Shown: positions 52,761 to 60,044, counted from the stretch's first letter. The stretch is 64,000 bases of DNA from Bacillota bacterium (GCA_023413185.1 JAEZQD010000152.1:13881-77880); one strand, 5' to 3'. Numbers and translations are program-made. Notes: generated by a model from the sequence alone, not told the origin.

Positions 52761-53445
52761 GATGTCGCAACTGATACTCGCAAAACAATCCGCGGCTACA
52801 ACCCCAATCCTCGACGGTCTTATCCTGTGGTACGACGCAATCAACAACACAGGGACAGGGCACAGCGATAGCCCGTCTAACTGGTTTGACTTGAGCGGTA
52901 ACGGTAATCACGGAACGTTAACGTCTGTTACATGGGAGGCAAATTCAGCGGTGCTTGACGATATCTCAGACCGCATATTAACCCCTGTTACGTTGCCGAC
53001 AAGCGGTAATTTTACGGTTGAGCTGGTGTTTAAAGCCGCAGCTGGAACTGGCAGAAAAACGTTGTTTTCTCAGCACAATGGCTCGTCCAATACTCTGTTT
53101 GTCGCAAGGGCATCGTCATCTCTCGCAGCCCCCCTAGAGTTGCTAATAAACTCATTTACGCCAGTTGCAACCGGAAGCGTGACAATCCCAGAGGAACAAA
53201 TTGCTGCAATGTCATTTACTAGAAATGGCACAAGATGCAGAATTTACACAAACGGCAATAGCGATGTATCATACACAACGAGCGTAGCATTGCCAAACGT
53301 TCCAGTGCGTTTTGGTGGGCTAGGAAACGCTACATACGCATTTTTAGGCAATATGTATAGTGCCCGCATTTACAACAGAGCGTTGTCGCCGGAGGAAATA
53401 GCCTACAACTACGCGTATGACCAAGCAACATATCCGGCATCCTAA
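52753..53445 (+). CDS. LamG/concanavalin-like lectin tail protein
   Basis: 230 residues from ATG at 52753, overlapping the BppU gene stop. After 25 residues a LamG domain fills the protein: GLILWYDAINNTGTG, WFDLSGNGNHGTL, FTVELVFKAAAGTGRKTLFS, GNMYSARIYNRALSPEEIAYN. Last tail gene before lysis, so a good receptor-binding candidate for a cell-surface glycan. Confidence 0.85.
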   Translation: MLRMSQLILAKQSAATTPILDGLILWYDAINNTGTGHSDSPSNWFDLSGNGNHGTLTSVTWEANSAVLDDISDRILTPVTLPTSGNFTVELVFKAAAGTGRKTLFSQHNGSSNTLFVARASSSLAAPLELLINSFTPVATGSVTIPEEQIAAMSFTRNGTRCRIYTNGNSDVSYTTSVALPNVPVRFGGLGNATYAFLGNMYSARIYNRALSPEEIAYNYAYDQATYPAS

Positions 53446-53466
53446 AATAAAAAACAGGAGGAAATT

Positions 53467-53880
53467 ATGGAGAAGATTTTTAATTGGATTAGCATTGCTT
53501 TCGCGGCAGTCGGAGGTTTTCTCGCCGCCGCGCTCGGAGGGTGGGACAAATGGTTGCTTGCCCTGCTCGCGTTTGTGGTCATTGACTACATAACCGGGGT
53601 AATCAAAGCGATTTGGACAAAAGCCCTATCAAGCGAAATCGGGGTTAAAGGCATTTTTAAAAAGGTTATGATTTTTGCCGTGGTTGCAGTCGCGGTGATC
53701 CTACAGCGGCTTATCGACAACGCATTGCCGTTGCGAGACATTGTGCTGTGCTTTTATCTTGCCAACGAGGGCATCAGCCTGCTTGAAAATGTCGCGGAGT
53801 TTGTGCCCATCCCCGCAAAGTTAAAAGACATTTTGCTGCAACTGCGGGACAAAACGTCCCTGATAGACAAGGGGGAGTAA
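53467..53880 (+). CDS. Phage holin (TcdE/holin_4 family)
   Basis: 137 residues with three hydrophobic helices (about 9-27, 30-48, 64-85); WLLALLAFVVIDYITGVIKA and LREDIVLCFYLANEGISLLEN-type segments (LRDIVLCFYLANEGISLLEN) identify the family. Permeabilises the membrane so that the two following enzymes reach peptidoglycan. Overlaps the next start. Confidence 0.92.
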   Translation: MEKIFNWISIAFAAVGGFLAAALGGWDKWLLALLAFVVIDYITGVIKAIWTKALSSEIGVKGIFKKVMIFAVVAVAVILQRLIDNALPLRDIVLCFYLANEGISLLENVAEFVPIPAKLKDILLQLRDKTSLIDKGE

Positions 53881-54497
53881 TGGCTTATAAATCCAAAGGG
53901 GCGCAGGTGGCTATTTTGCCATCCTACTCCCCGCTCACTATCTCGGCGGGGTATCGCAACCCCGCCTATCTCAAAACAATCGGTTACGGGCACACCGGGG
54001 ATGATTTTTACTGCGACAAATCGTTTGACGTTATCGCGATTGGGGACGGCGTTATTAAGATGGCTGGCATGGAACCGCGCGTACCGGGCAAGGATGGGCT
54101 GTGGGGCGTTGTTGGGCTTGTACTGGACAAATTCTACCGCCCCTTGTCTGGTAACGTTTTAGGCGGCGTAGCGCAGTATATGCACATGCCTATAATCTAC
54201 GTCAATGTCGGGCAGAGGGTCAAGCAAGGCGATGTAATTGGGCGGGTCCTATGTTACGCAGACGACCCCACAAACAAATATCCCGGCGGGCATCATTTGC
54301 ATTTAGAGTGCAGATGGGACACAACCACACCCAATCGGTCGTCACAAGTTAAGGGTGGCAGATACATCAAAAACGGCGCGGATTGCACGGTTAACCCAAA
54401 TACGTGGCTACACATCGCGCCGGGGCAATCTGTGTCTATCCATCCCAACACAACCATGGCAACGCAAAAGGACTTGATTGCAAGGAGGGTTGGTTAA
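53880..54497 (+). CDS. M23-like peptidase endolysin
   Basis: 205 residues, no signal peptide. M23/LytM motifs GHTGDDFY (His and Asp zinc ligands) and GGHHLHLEC. Insert between motifs is longer than usual. Possible cell-wall peptidase acting with the amidase; its TAATG stop couples to that gene. Confidence 0.8.
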   Translation: MAYKSKGAQVAILPSYSPLTISAGYRNPAYLKTIGYGHTGDDFYCDKSFDVIAIGDGVIKMAGMEPRVPGKDGLWGVVGLVLDKFYRPLSGNVLGGVAQYMHMPIIYVNVGQRVKQGDVIGRVLCYADDPTNKYPGGHHLHLECRWDTTTPNRSSQVKGGRYIKNGADCTVNPNTWLHIAPGQSVSIHPNTTMATQKDLIARRVG

Positions 54498-55135
54498 TGC
54501 CAAAGGTGTGTATTGACGCAGGGCATGGGGGCAGCGACCCAGGGGCGGTCTCAACAAGCCGCCGAGAAAAAGATGACAATCTGCTATATGCTTATGAGCT
54601 GCAAAAACAGTTTGCCGCGCAAGGCTGGGCGGTAGTTATGACCCGCACAGAGGACAACAACTTGCCGCTTGCGACCCGCACGGCGATTGCCAACAGCAAC
54701 AAGTGCGACATCGTGCTTTCTTGCCACCGCAACAGCTATTCCAACCCCGCCGCAAACGGCGCAGAGATATGGCTGCACTCGCAAGCCCCGCAACGATACA
54801 AGGATTGGGCGGCTGACAATTTGTCGTGCTTTGAGGAAATCGGGTTTACCAACCGAGGCGTAAAACTCGGTCACGCAAGCGGCAGCGGAGAATACGCAAT
54901 AAACCGCGACACAATAATGCCGAGTATGCTTATCGAGGCTGGCTTTGTGACCAACGACAAGGACAATGCGCTGTTTGACACGGCAATGTCCGAGATATGC
55001 GACGCCATAGTGCGCGGGTGCTGTACGTTTTTAGGCGTGGAGTACAAAGAGCCGGCTCCAGCGGTTAAGACCTACACGCTGGACATTGGCAAGCTTAAAG
55101 AACAAGGGTTTTCAAAAATTGAGATAACACTATGA
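54497..55135 (+). CDS. N-acetylmuramoyl-L-alanine amidase (Amidase_3) endolysin
   Basis: 212 residues. Zinc motifs: IDAGHGGSDPGA, Glu in SRREKDDNLLYAYEL, LSCHRNSY and catalytic Glu in PSMLIEAGFVTN. A short linker and C-terminal TYTLDIGKLKEQGFSKIEI, perhaps a small binding or capping element, follow. ATG preceded by AAGGAGGG. Confidence 0.93.
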   Translation: MPKVCIDAGHGGSDPGAVSTSRREKDDNLLYAYELQKQFAAQGWAVVMTRTEDNNLPLATRTAIANSNKCDIVLSCHRNSYSNPAANGAEIWLHSQAPQRYKDWAADNLSCFEEIGFTNRGVKLGHASGSGEYAINRDTIMPSMLIEAGFVTNDKDNALFDTAMSEICDAIVRGCCTFLGVEYKEPAPAVKTYTLDIGKLKEQGFSKIEITL

Positions 55136-55137
55136 TT

Positions 55138-55167
55138 AAAGCCGGAGGTTTACGCCTCCGGCTTTTT
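55138..55167 (+). terminator. Terminator of the late operon
   Basis: Eleven-bp stem AAAGCCGGAGG/CCTCCGGCTTT around TTTACG, ending in five T residues. Confidence 0.92.
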
Positions 55168-55173
55168 GCTTTG

Positions 55174-55341
55174 CTAGCATATCGTTTTTACCTCGTCGTA
55201 ATTATCGTCTAGCAATGCGAGATTAAACATTTGCCCGTGTTCTTTTTCTCCTTCCCACGCCCTATTTAAAGCAACATCATCGTTGTCGTCGTGAAAAACT
55301 TCCATTTCCCCGTCTGCGTAATCTGCGCGATAAATATTCAT
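55174..55341 (-). CDS. 55-residue acidic accessory protein
   Basis: ATG at 55341 with GAAAGG upstream, inside the hairpin-RBS leader shared with 56587. Very acidic (DYADGEMEVFHDDNDD, LLDDNYDEVK); could mimic DNA or act as an antitoxin or inhibitor. Second gene of a minus-strand pair in the accessory block. Confidence 0.65.
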   Translation of the reverse strand: MNIYRADYADGEMEVFHDDNDDVALNRAWEGEKEHGQMFNLALLDDNYDEVKTIC

Positions 55342-55347
55342 AACAAT

Positions 55348-55379
55348 CCTTTCTGCCGCCTTTAGCCGGGCGGCTCGGC
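55348..55379 (-). repeat. 32-bp leader repeat, minus-strand copy
   Basis: Exact inverted copy of 56549-56580. Holds a hairpin GCCGCC-N8-GGCGGC directly upstream of GAAAGG and the ATG at 55341. Confidence 0.88.
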
Positions 55380-55392
55380 GATTAATTTACTT

Positions 55393-55557
55393 TTAAATAA
55401 TAAGCGTACCGATTGCGCAAATATATAGCCACGCCTCTACCTGCTCTTTTGTAGAGCCACTTTTAACCATTTCGACCATTTTAGCTTGCACTTCCGGCTG
55501 CGTTGATAACTCCGCCGCTCTGTCGCCAATAATTTTGTACGCTTCATAATTTGTCAT
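55393..55557 (-). CDS. 54-residue accessory protein
   Basis: ATG at 55557 with AGGAGG 9 bases upstream. Sequence is helical (NYEAYKIIGDRAAELS, EVQAKMVEMVKSGSTKEQV) with a hydrophobic C-terminus LYICAIGTLII. First gene of the minus-strand pair. No family recognised. Confidence 0.65.
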   Translation of the reverse strand: MTNYEAYKIIGDRAAELSTQPEVQAKMVEMVKSGSTKEQVEAWLYICAIGTLII

Positions 55558-55602
55558 CGTCTTGACCTCCTGTTTGTTTTATTTGGTATGGCCTTATTAT
55601 AT

Positions 55603-55685
55603 AACATTTTGCAATGTTAGCATAGTGGTAAAATGCACAAACATTTATAAATGTTATTGGCTAATATGTAACATTGAATAATGTT
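55603..55685. promoter_or_regulatory. Three AACATT-N4-AATGTT palindromes
   Basis: Perfect 16-bp palindromes at 55603-55618, 55640-55655 and 55670-55685 fill the space between the divergent accessory genes. The ribbon-helix-helix protein at 55719 is the likely binder and would repress both directions. Confidence 0.75.
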
Positions 55686-55718
55686 ATTTTAGTGGTATAA
55701 TAAATGCGAGGTGATATA

Positions 55719-55901
55719 ATGCAAAGCAAGGCGCATATAAGGGCTACAAACAAGTGGTTGGCGGAGAACAGGGAACGTGTAACTGTGATAGTAAGAAGCG
55801 GCGACAAGGCAAAAATAAAAGCCCATGCTGAAAGCAAAGGCAAGAGCATAAACGCCTATATTGTTTCGCTGATTGAGGACGATATGAGCAAGGGGAATTA
55901 G
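55719..55901 (+). CDS. Arc-like ribbon-helix-helix regulator
   Basis: 60 residues; strand RVTVIVRSGDKAKIKAHAES, then GKSINAYIVSLIEDDM, the ribbon-helix-helix pattern. ATG at 55719 after GAGGTGAT. Sits beside three identical palindromes. Presumed DNA-binding dimer controlling the accessory block. Confidence 0.82.
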   Translation: MQSKAHIRATNKWLAENRERVTVIVRSGDKAKIKAHAESKGKSINAYIVSLIEDDMSKGN

Positions 55902-55930
55902 GGAGGGCTTCGGCTCTCCCTAATTTTTTT
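55898..55930 (+). terminator. Terminator of the ribbon-helix-helix gene
   Basis: Stem TTAGGGAG/CTCCCTAA around a GGCTTCGGCT loop, followed by seven T residues. Confidence 0.9.
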
Positions 55931-55961
55931 GCATTTTTTCTAATTATTTTTAAAAAACCTA

Positions 55962-55990
55962 TTGACATTGTACCCAGTTGGGTATATAAT
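55962..55990 (+). promoter_or_regulatory. Near-consensus promoter with operator palindrome in spacer
   Basis: TTGACA (55962-55967) and TATAAT (55985-55990), spacer 17. The spacer holds TACCCA-GT-TGGGTA (55971-55984), a 14-bp palindrome placed to block RNA polymerase when bound. Confidence 0.85.
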
Positions 55991-56035
55991 GAGTACATAA
56001 GGTAAGGCAAACAAAAAAACAAGGAGGGCATAAAA

Positions 56036-56539
56036 ATGAAGGTATATGTAACAAGAGCATGCGGACACGAGGAGCAGGTAGAGGTTTTTGGCACAAGCGC
56101 ACAGCGCGAGAGCAAAATCAAGTGGTACGAAAGCACAGACTGCAAAGCTTGCTACGCTGCTTCCCAGCACACCAACGAGACCGAAGTTACTATGAGCTAC
56201 AGCGAATACAAAAACAACTACGCAGATTGCAAAACCAAATCGGGCAGCTACGATGCAAAGGCAAAGACAATCGTTGTTTATGTCCCCGCAAAAACAGAAG
56301 AGACTGTTGAACTTGAAATCACCGAAGAGCAGGTCGCAGAGATTATCGCAACCGCAACTGGCTGTACCGCCGATGAAGTCAAGGCAACAGTCATAAAGCA
56401 CGGCAGTGCAAACCTCCGTAAGTTTGCAGAGCAGGCAAAAGACAAACTGGTCGCTTCTCCCGACAGAAAAAACAAGCACGAAAATGCTTACGTCGCTGCA
56501 ATTGCGATGGCAGACATTGCCGAACAGTACGGCATCTAA
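56036..56539 (+). CDS. Accessory protein with N-terminal Cys motif, 167 residues
   Basis: ATG after AAGGAGGG, driven by a strong promoter. Residues 8-40 hold CGHEEQVEVF...CKACYAA, a probable zinc site of a type seen in small Firmicute accessory proteins; a Lys-rich middle and helical tail (ITEEQVAEIIATATG, AIAMADIAEQYG) follow. Function unknown. Confidence 0.75.
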   Translation: MKVYVTRACGHEEQVEVFGTSAQRESKIKWYESTDCKACYAASQHTNETEVTMSYSEYKNNYADCKTKSGSYDAKAKTIVVYVPAKTEETVELEITEEQVAEIIATATGCTADEVKATVIKHGSANLRKFAEQAKDKLVASPDRKNKHENAYVAAIAMADIAEQYGI

Positions 56540-56548
56540 AATATATCA

Positions 56549-56580
56549 GCCGAGCCGCCCGGCTAAAGGCGGCAGAAAGG
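56549..56580 (+). repeat. 32-bp leader repeat, plus-strand copy
   Basis: Same 32 bases as 55348-55379 in opposite orientation. Stem 56554-56559 with 56568-56573, then AGAAAGG as ribosome site for the gene at 56587. Both copies stand between gene one and gene two of a pair. Confidence 0.88.
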
Positions 56581-56586
56581 GTAATT

Positions 56587-57054
56587 ATGCTACAGTTAAA
56601 AGCAATCCTCGAAAGTAAGCACATGACAATTACGGACTGCGCCAAATTGTCAGGCATATCATACTACACGTTGCGCAAATGGGCAGCTGGGGAGCGAGAG
56701 CCGAGCAACGCAAAATGGCTTAAAATGCTTGCGGATGCGCTGGGGTTGGAATCTATTGATTATCTTTATCTCGACCCGCATCAAATCAAAATAGAGCAGG
56801 CGGTTAGGCGCAGTAACATCCACAAGGGCGTAACCACCACAAGCGCGGTGCTTGGCTATGTCCCGTCGTCAATATCGGACAAGTTGACCGCCGATGAGTA
56901 CGCGCTATTGCTCAACTGCATCAACAAGGCATACCACGACGGCAAATCGTCTGCCGGAGCGGAGATGGTGGACAGTAACGCAGTGTGGATCAACAGCCTG
57001 CAAGCGGTTATAGAGTGGGACAAAAACGAGCACTTAAAAATAAGCAGGGCGTAA
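56587..57054 (+). CDS. XRE-like accessory regulator, 155 residues
   Basis: Helix-turn-helix at 5-55 (MTITDCAKLSGISYYTLRKW, ADALGLESIDYLYLD); the remainder is helical (LTADEYALLLNCINKAYHDG). Last prophage gene. May regulate the block or act in superinfection control. Confidence 0.75.
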   Translation: MLQLKAILESKHMTITDCAKLSGISYYTLRKWAAGEREPSNAKWLKMLADALGLESIDYLYLDPHQIKIEQAVRRSNIHKGVTTTSAVLGYVPSSISDKLTADEYALLLNCINKAYHDGKSSAGAEMVDSNAVWINSLQAVIEWDKNEHLKISRA

Positions 57055-57057
57055 AGA

Positions 57058-57086
57058 AAAAAGAGCCGTTTCCGGCTCTTTCCCCT
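57058..57086 (+). terminator. Last terminator of the prophage
   Basis: 9-bp stem (57060-57068 with 57073-57081), loop TTTC, short T run. Confidence 0.8.
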
Positions 57087-57106
57087 TGTTGTAAAAAATT
57101 AACTAT

Positions 57107-57172
57107 ATTTCAATCCACGCTTGCCGGAATTGGTGGCAAACTCGCGCACAAGACCATCCTCTTGCCGCGACA
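57107..57172 (-). other. CRISPR-repeat-like fragment
   Basis: On the minus strand the sequence ends GCGTGGATTGAAAT (57107-57120), the conserved 3' end of type I-C/related CRISPR repeats, preceded by a hairpin TTGCC/GGCAA; a GTCGC, the usual 5' end, stands 65 bases from the 3' end. Only one copy and no cas genes; chance or a relic are possible. Confidence 0.3.
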
Positions 57173-57234
57173 ACTATAATATAACATATTGGCTGGGGTT
57201 GTCAACAAAAAGAATTGCGTTTTTAACCACCACG

Positions 57235-57290
57235 TTGTGCGCCTTTTTGTGCGCCAATTAGCGATTACAAGCGATTACAAGCGATTACAA
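57235..57290. repeat. Repeats beside attR: paired TTGTGCGCC and triple GCGATTACAA
   Basis: TTGTGCGCC at 57235-57243 and 57247-57255 also occurs twice near attL (20703-20711, 20714-20722). GCGATTACAA is repeated three times in tandem (57261-57290). Both are plausible integrase or excisionase arm sites. No gene is visible from 57055 to 57618. Confidence 0.7.
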
Positions 57291-57336
57291 AACGTGATAG
57301 TTAAGCCAAATATCCGCATCAACACACACATCGGTA

Positions 57337-57385
57337 CAGCTTCCCAAGCTGAGGTTACGGGTTCGATTCCCGTTATCTGCTCCAC
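57337..57385. other. attR core
   Basis: 49 bases identical to the 3' part of tRNA-Gly (20589-20637), without a complete tRNA. Confidence 0.95.
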
Positions 57386-57390
57386 GAAAG

Positions 57391-57422
57391 AAACCTCTTT
57401 TGTCTACCATGACAAGAGAGGT
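57391..57422 (+). terminator. Hairpin just after attR
   Basis: Arms AACCTCTT and AAGAGAGGTT with an inner TTGTC/GACAA pairing, followed by TCTTATTTT. It has the place of a tRNA terminator. Confidence 0.7.
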
Positions 57423-57555
57423 TCTCTTATTTTGAAGATAAAACCCTTACATATGGTCGCGTTACCCTTGAAAAGAAGAGTGCTAAAGTTATAGCTTCAC
57501 GGTACGTGTATAAAAATTGGCCACATATAATATCGCAGATAACTGTAATGGAAAC

Positions 57556-57583
57556 TTGTATAAGGCCCATTTTATGTTATAAT
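57556..57583 (+). promoter_or_regulatory. Promoter of the DUF2075-type gene
   Basis: TTGTAT (57556-57561) and TATAAT (57578-57583) with a 16-base spacer. Confidence 0.65.
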
Positions 57584-57618
57584 GTTTAAAATATTTGTTC
57601 CCAACAGAGGTGACCACC

Positions 57619-59595
57619 ATGCGCAATTTACGCGCTTATTATTCTGCATCCATATCGGATTTTTTGCTCCAGTCCAGCAGTGAGATTCTGGGCATTATCC
57701 ACTCCAATGATATTTCCGCAGAAACCACCATTCTGCAGAGTAATACATGGGAGGAGGAAGTGCGCATTCTCAAAGAGCAGCTGCGCGATTTTTCCGATGG
57801 ACGGATTATCTTTGAATACACCATTCCCAGAATGGGTAAGCGTGTTGACGTGGTGGTTCTCTATAAAAGCATTGTATTCCTGCTGGAGTTCAAATGCGGT
57901 GATTCGGAGTATCGCCAGAGTACATACGATCAGGTATATGACTATGCGCTTGACCTGCGCAATTTTCAAAAAGAAAGCCATAATAAGCTGCTGGTACCCA
58001 TGATGATTTCCACACGAGCCCCTCACTATCGGAATGTGCTGCAGGAGTGGGAACGTATCATCGAGCCGATCCAATGCAATGGCACCAACATTGGTATGGC
58101 TATCCAGCATATTGCTGCCCTGTATAATGAGACAGCTTTTGAATACGTTGAATGGGAGAATTCCGAATATTTTCCTACCCCTACCATTGTGGAAGCGGCC
58201 CAGGCCCTTTACCGTGGTCACAACGTGCAAGACATTACCCGCAGCGATGCAGGCGCAGAAAATCTGACTGTCACCACAGATGAAATTAACCGGATCATCG
58301 AATATAGTAAAGCAAACGGCCGAAAGTCTATCTGCTTTGTGACCGGTGTCCCCGGTGCTGGAAAAACGCTGGTAGGCTTGAATATTGCTATTCAGCGTTC
58401 TGATGCGCAGGCAGGTGAACACGCCGTATTCCTTTCGGGTAATTTTCCGCTAGTATCTGTTTTGCAGGAGGCGTTGGCACGGGATAAAGTGGAGCAGGAA
58501 AAACAGCGTGGCAATCGTGTTTCAAAGACAGATGCGCTGCGTAGTACCTCTGCGTTCATTCAGATCATTCACAAGTACCGAGACTCCTTTGTCGGAAATC
58601 ATAACGTACCGCCAGAGCGTGTAGCTATTTTTGATGAGGCTCAGCGCGCATGGACGCAAGATATGATTGCCAAGTTTATGCAACAGAAGAAGGGCGTCCC
58701 CAACTTCTCTTACAGTGAGCCGGAGTTCCTAATCAGCACAATGGACCGCCACGAAGGCTGGGCTGTTGTAATTTGCCTGGTTGGTGGTGGACAAGAAATC
58801 AATACCGGTGAGGCTGGATTGCCAGAATGGTTTAATTCTCTGCGTCGTGTATTCCCAGATTGGGATGTTTATATTACCCCGCAGCTCAATGACAAGGAAT
58901 ACCGTCGTAACCAGCGCTGGAATGATATGATCAGTGGTCTACAAATCTATGAACGGGACAAGCTCCATTTGGCTACATCGGTCCGTTCTTTCCGTACTCC
59001 GGACTTGGCAGCATTTGTGAAATCAGTCTTGGATGCTGGTACGCAGGAAGCAAAACGTCTATGTGAAGCCATCAAGGATAAATATCCCATTGTTATTACA
59101 AGAGATTTGAACAAGGCGAAGGCTTGGGTAAAGGAGCATTGTCAGGGCACTACCCGCTATGGTCTACTGGCCAGCAGCGGTGCACTGCGCCTGAAGCCAG
59201 AAGGCATCTTCGTGAAGAATGAAATCTCCGTTGCAAACTGGTTCCTGAACGGCAAGGATGATGTGCGTGCCAGCTATGCGCTGGAGGACGTTGTAACGGA
59301 ATTTGATATTCAGGGTCTGGAGTTGGATTATTCCATCGTTGCATGGGATGCTGATTACCGCTATGTTGACGGCGAGTGGACATATAACAATTTCGTGGGT
59401 AACCACTGGAATAACGTCAATTCCGAGGAGAAGCGTCTTTATTTAAAGAACGCATACCGCGTACTTCTCACTCGCGCTCGTCAGGGCATGGCAATTTATA
59501 TTCCTGCGGGCAGCAACGAGGATCAAACGCGCAAACGCGAATGGTATGATGGTAGCTATGGGTATTTGAAAGAGATTGGTATTTCAGAGATATAG
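57619..59595 (+). CDS. Nuclease-helicase of the DUF2075 class, defence candidate
   Basis: 658 residues from ATG at 57619 (AGAGGTGA upstream). N-terminal PD-(D/E)xK-like nuclease: Asp77 in RVDVVVLY and Glu90-x-Lys92 in LLEFKCG. Then a superfamily 1-like helicase: Walker A Lys249 in TGVPGAGKTL, DEAQ at 339-342, SVRSFRTPDLA, and FDIQGLELDYSIV plus YRVLLTRARQGM at the end. Domain pair is DUF2075/Schlafen-like. As the lone cargo of a tRNA island it is a strong candidate anti-phage gene. Confidence 0.85.
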   Translation: MRNLRAYYSASISDFLLQSSSEILGIIHSNDISAETTILQSNTWEEEVRILKEQLRDFSDGRIIFEYTIPRMGKRVDVVVLYKSIVFLLEFKCGDSEYRQSTYDQVYDYALDLRNFQKESHNKLLVPMMISTRAPHYRNVLQEWERIIEPIQCNGTNIGMAIQHIAALYNETAFEYVEWENSEYFPTPTIVEAAQALYRGHNVQDITRSDAGAENLTVTTDEINRIIEYSKANGRKSICFVTGVPGAGKTLVGLNIAIQRSDAQAGEHAVFLSGNFPLVSVLQEALARDKVEQEKQRGNRVSKTDALRSTSAFIQIIHKYRDSFVGNHNVPPERVAIFDEAQRAWTQDMIAKFMQQKKGVPNFSYSEPEFLISTMDRHEGWAVVICLVGGGQEINTGEAGLPEWFNSLRRVFPDWDVYITPQLNDKEYRRNQRWNDMISGLQIYERDKLHLATSVRSFRTPDLAAFVKSVLDAGTQEAKRLCEAIKDKYPIVITRDLNKAKAWVKEHCQGTTRYGLLASSGALRLKPEGIFVKNEISVANWFLNGKDDVRASYALEDVVTEFDIQGLELDYSIVAWDADYRYVDGEWTYNNFVGNHWNNVNSEEKRLYLKNAYRVLLTRARQGMAIYIPAGSNEDQTRKREWYDGSYGYLKEIGISEI

Positions 59596-59943
59596 AACCG
59601 CGGTGTACTTTTGGTGAGTTTCCCCTTGATTCTGCTCCGTTTGGTGAGTCTTTGGCATAAAAAACCGCATGATTAAGCCATCCGTCAGTTGTGACAGGGT
59701 GGCTCAATTCGTTATTGTGTCAACCTTCGCCAACGCGTCACCAATAAAAAAAGGCGGTCGAAGCCCACCCAAAAATCAGCGTTATTTCGATTTGACCAAA
59801 CCCCTGCTCACGCAAGTTCGCCGCGTCGAGGGGTTAGGTTTTGCTTGCGGCAGCAGGAGGTGCCACATCCTTGAATGCGCGACACCCAAAACTCGCAGCA
59901 ACCCCGCACAATCGCATCGGTGACTTCGTCCAGCTTGCTGACA
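59596..59943. other. Decayed prophage-end sequence, no gene
   Basis: Bases 59657-59705 resemble the sequence right after tRNA-Gly (20637-20690): shared AAAAAACCGCATGA and a degenerate AAGCCATCC hairpin. The rest holds only short ORFs without ribosome sites. Confidence 0.65.
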
Positions 59944-59972
59944 TACGGGTTCGATTCCCGTTATCTGCTCCA
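59944..59972. other. Third att-like site (tRNA-Gly 3' end)
   Basis: 29 bases identical to the T arm and acceptor end of tRNA-Gly including CCA. Marks the outer boundary of the second element. Confidence 0.88.
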
Positions 59973-59985
59973 TAATTCATTGCAG

Positions 59986-60027
59986 CAACAAAGCCATCTG
60001 CCGAATACGGCGGATGGCTTTGTTGTA
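59986..60027. terminator. Host terminator behind the original tRNA end
   Basis: Long hairpin CAACAAAGCCATC...GATGGCTTTGTTG. Probably the chromosomal terminator of tRNA-Gly before any insertion. Confidence 0.8.
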
Positions 60028-60044
60028 TCACATACAAGCGCTTG

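Larger units (their letters stand above)
20589..57385. mobile_element. 36.8 kb HK97-type siphophage prophage in tRNA-Gly
   Basis: Bounded by identical 49-bp att cores. All modules of a temperate siphophage are in order: integrase/repressor, early and recombination genes, replication, packaging, head, tail, lysis, accessory genes. No essential module is obviously broken, so it may be inducible. Confidence 0.95.
57386..59972. mobile_element. Second insertion/island between two tRNA-Gly 3' ends
   Basis: 2.6 kb flanked by attR and a third, shorter tRNA 3' copy (59944-59972). It holds one large gene and, near its right end, a decayed copy of the prophage's left-end terminator region. It lacks an integrase, so it is either a remnant or a passenger mobilised by related phages. 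Confidence 0.65.

Noticed and set aside
57261..57290. Tandem GCGATTACAA as a CRISPR array
   Set aside because: Ten-base units without spacers; better read as protein-binding iterons.
57628..58422. 264-residue minus-strand frame
   Set aside because: Antisense of the nuclease-helicase gene; no start context.
59669..59923. 84-residue plus-strand frame
   Set aside because: No ribosome site and located in decayed att-flanking sequence.
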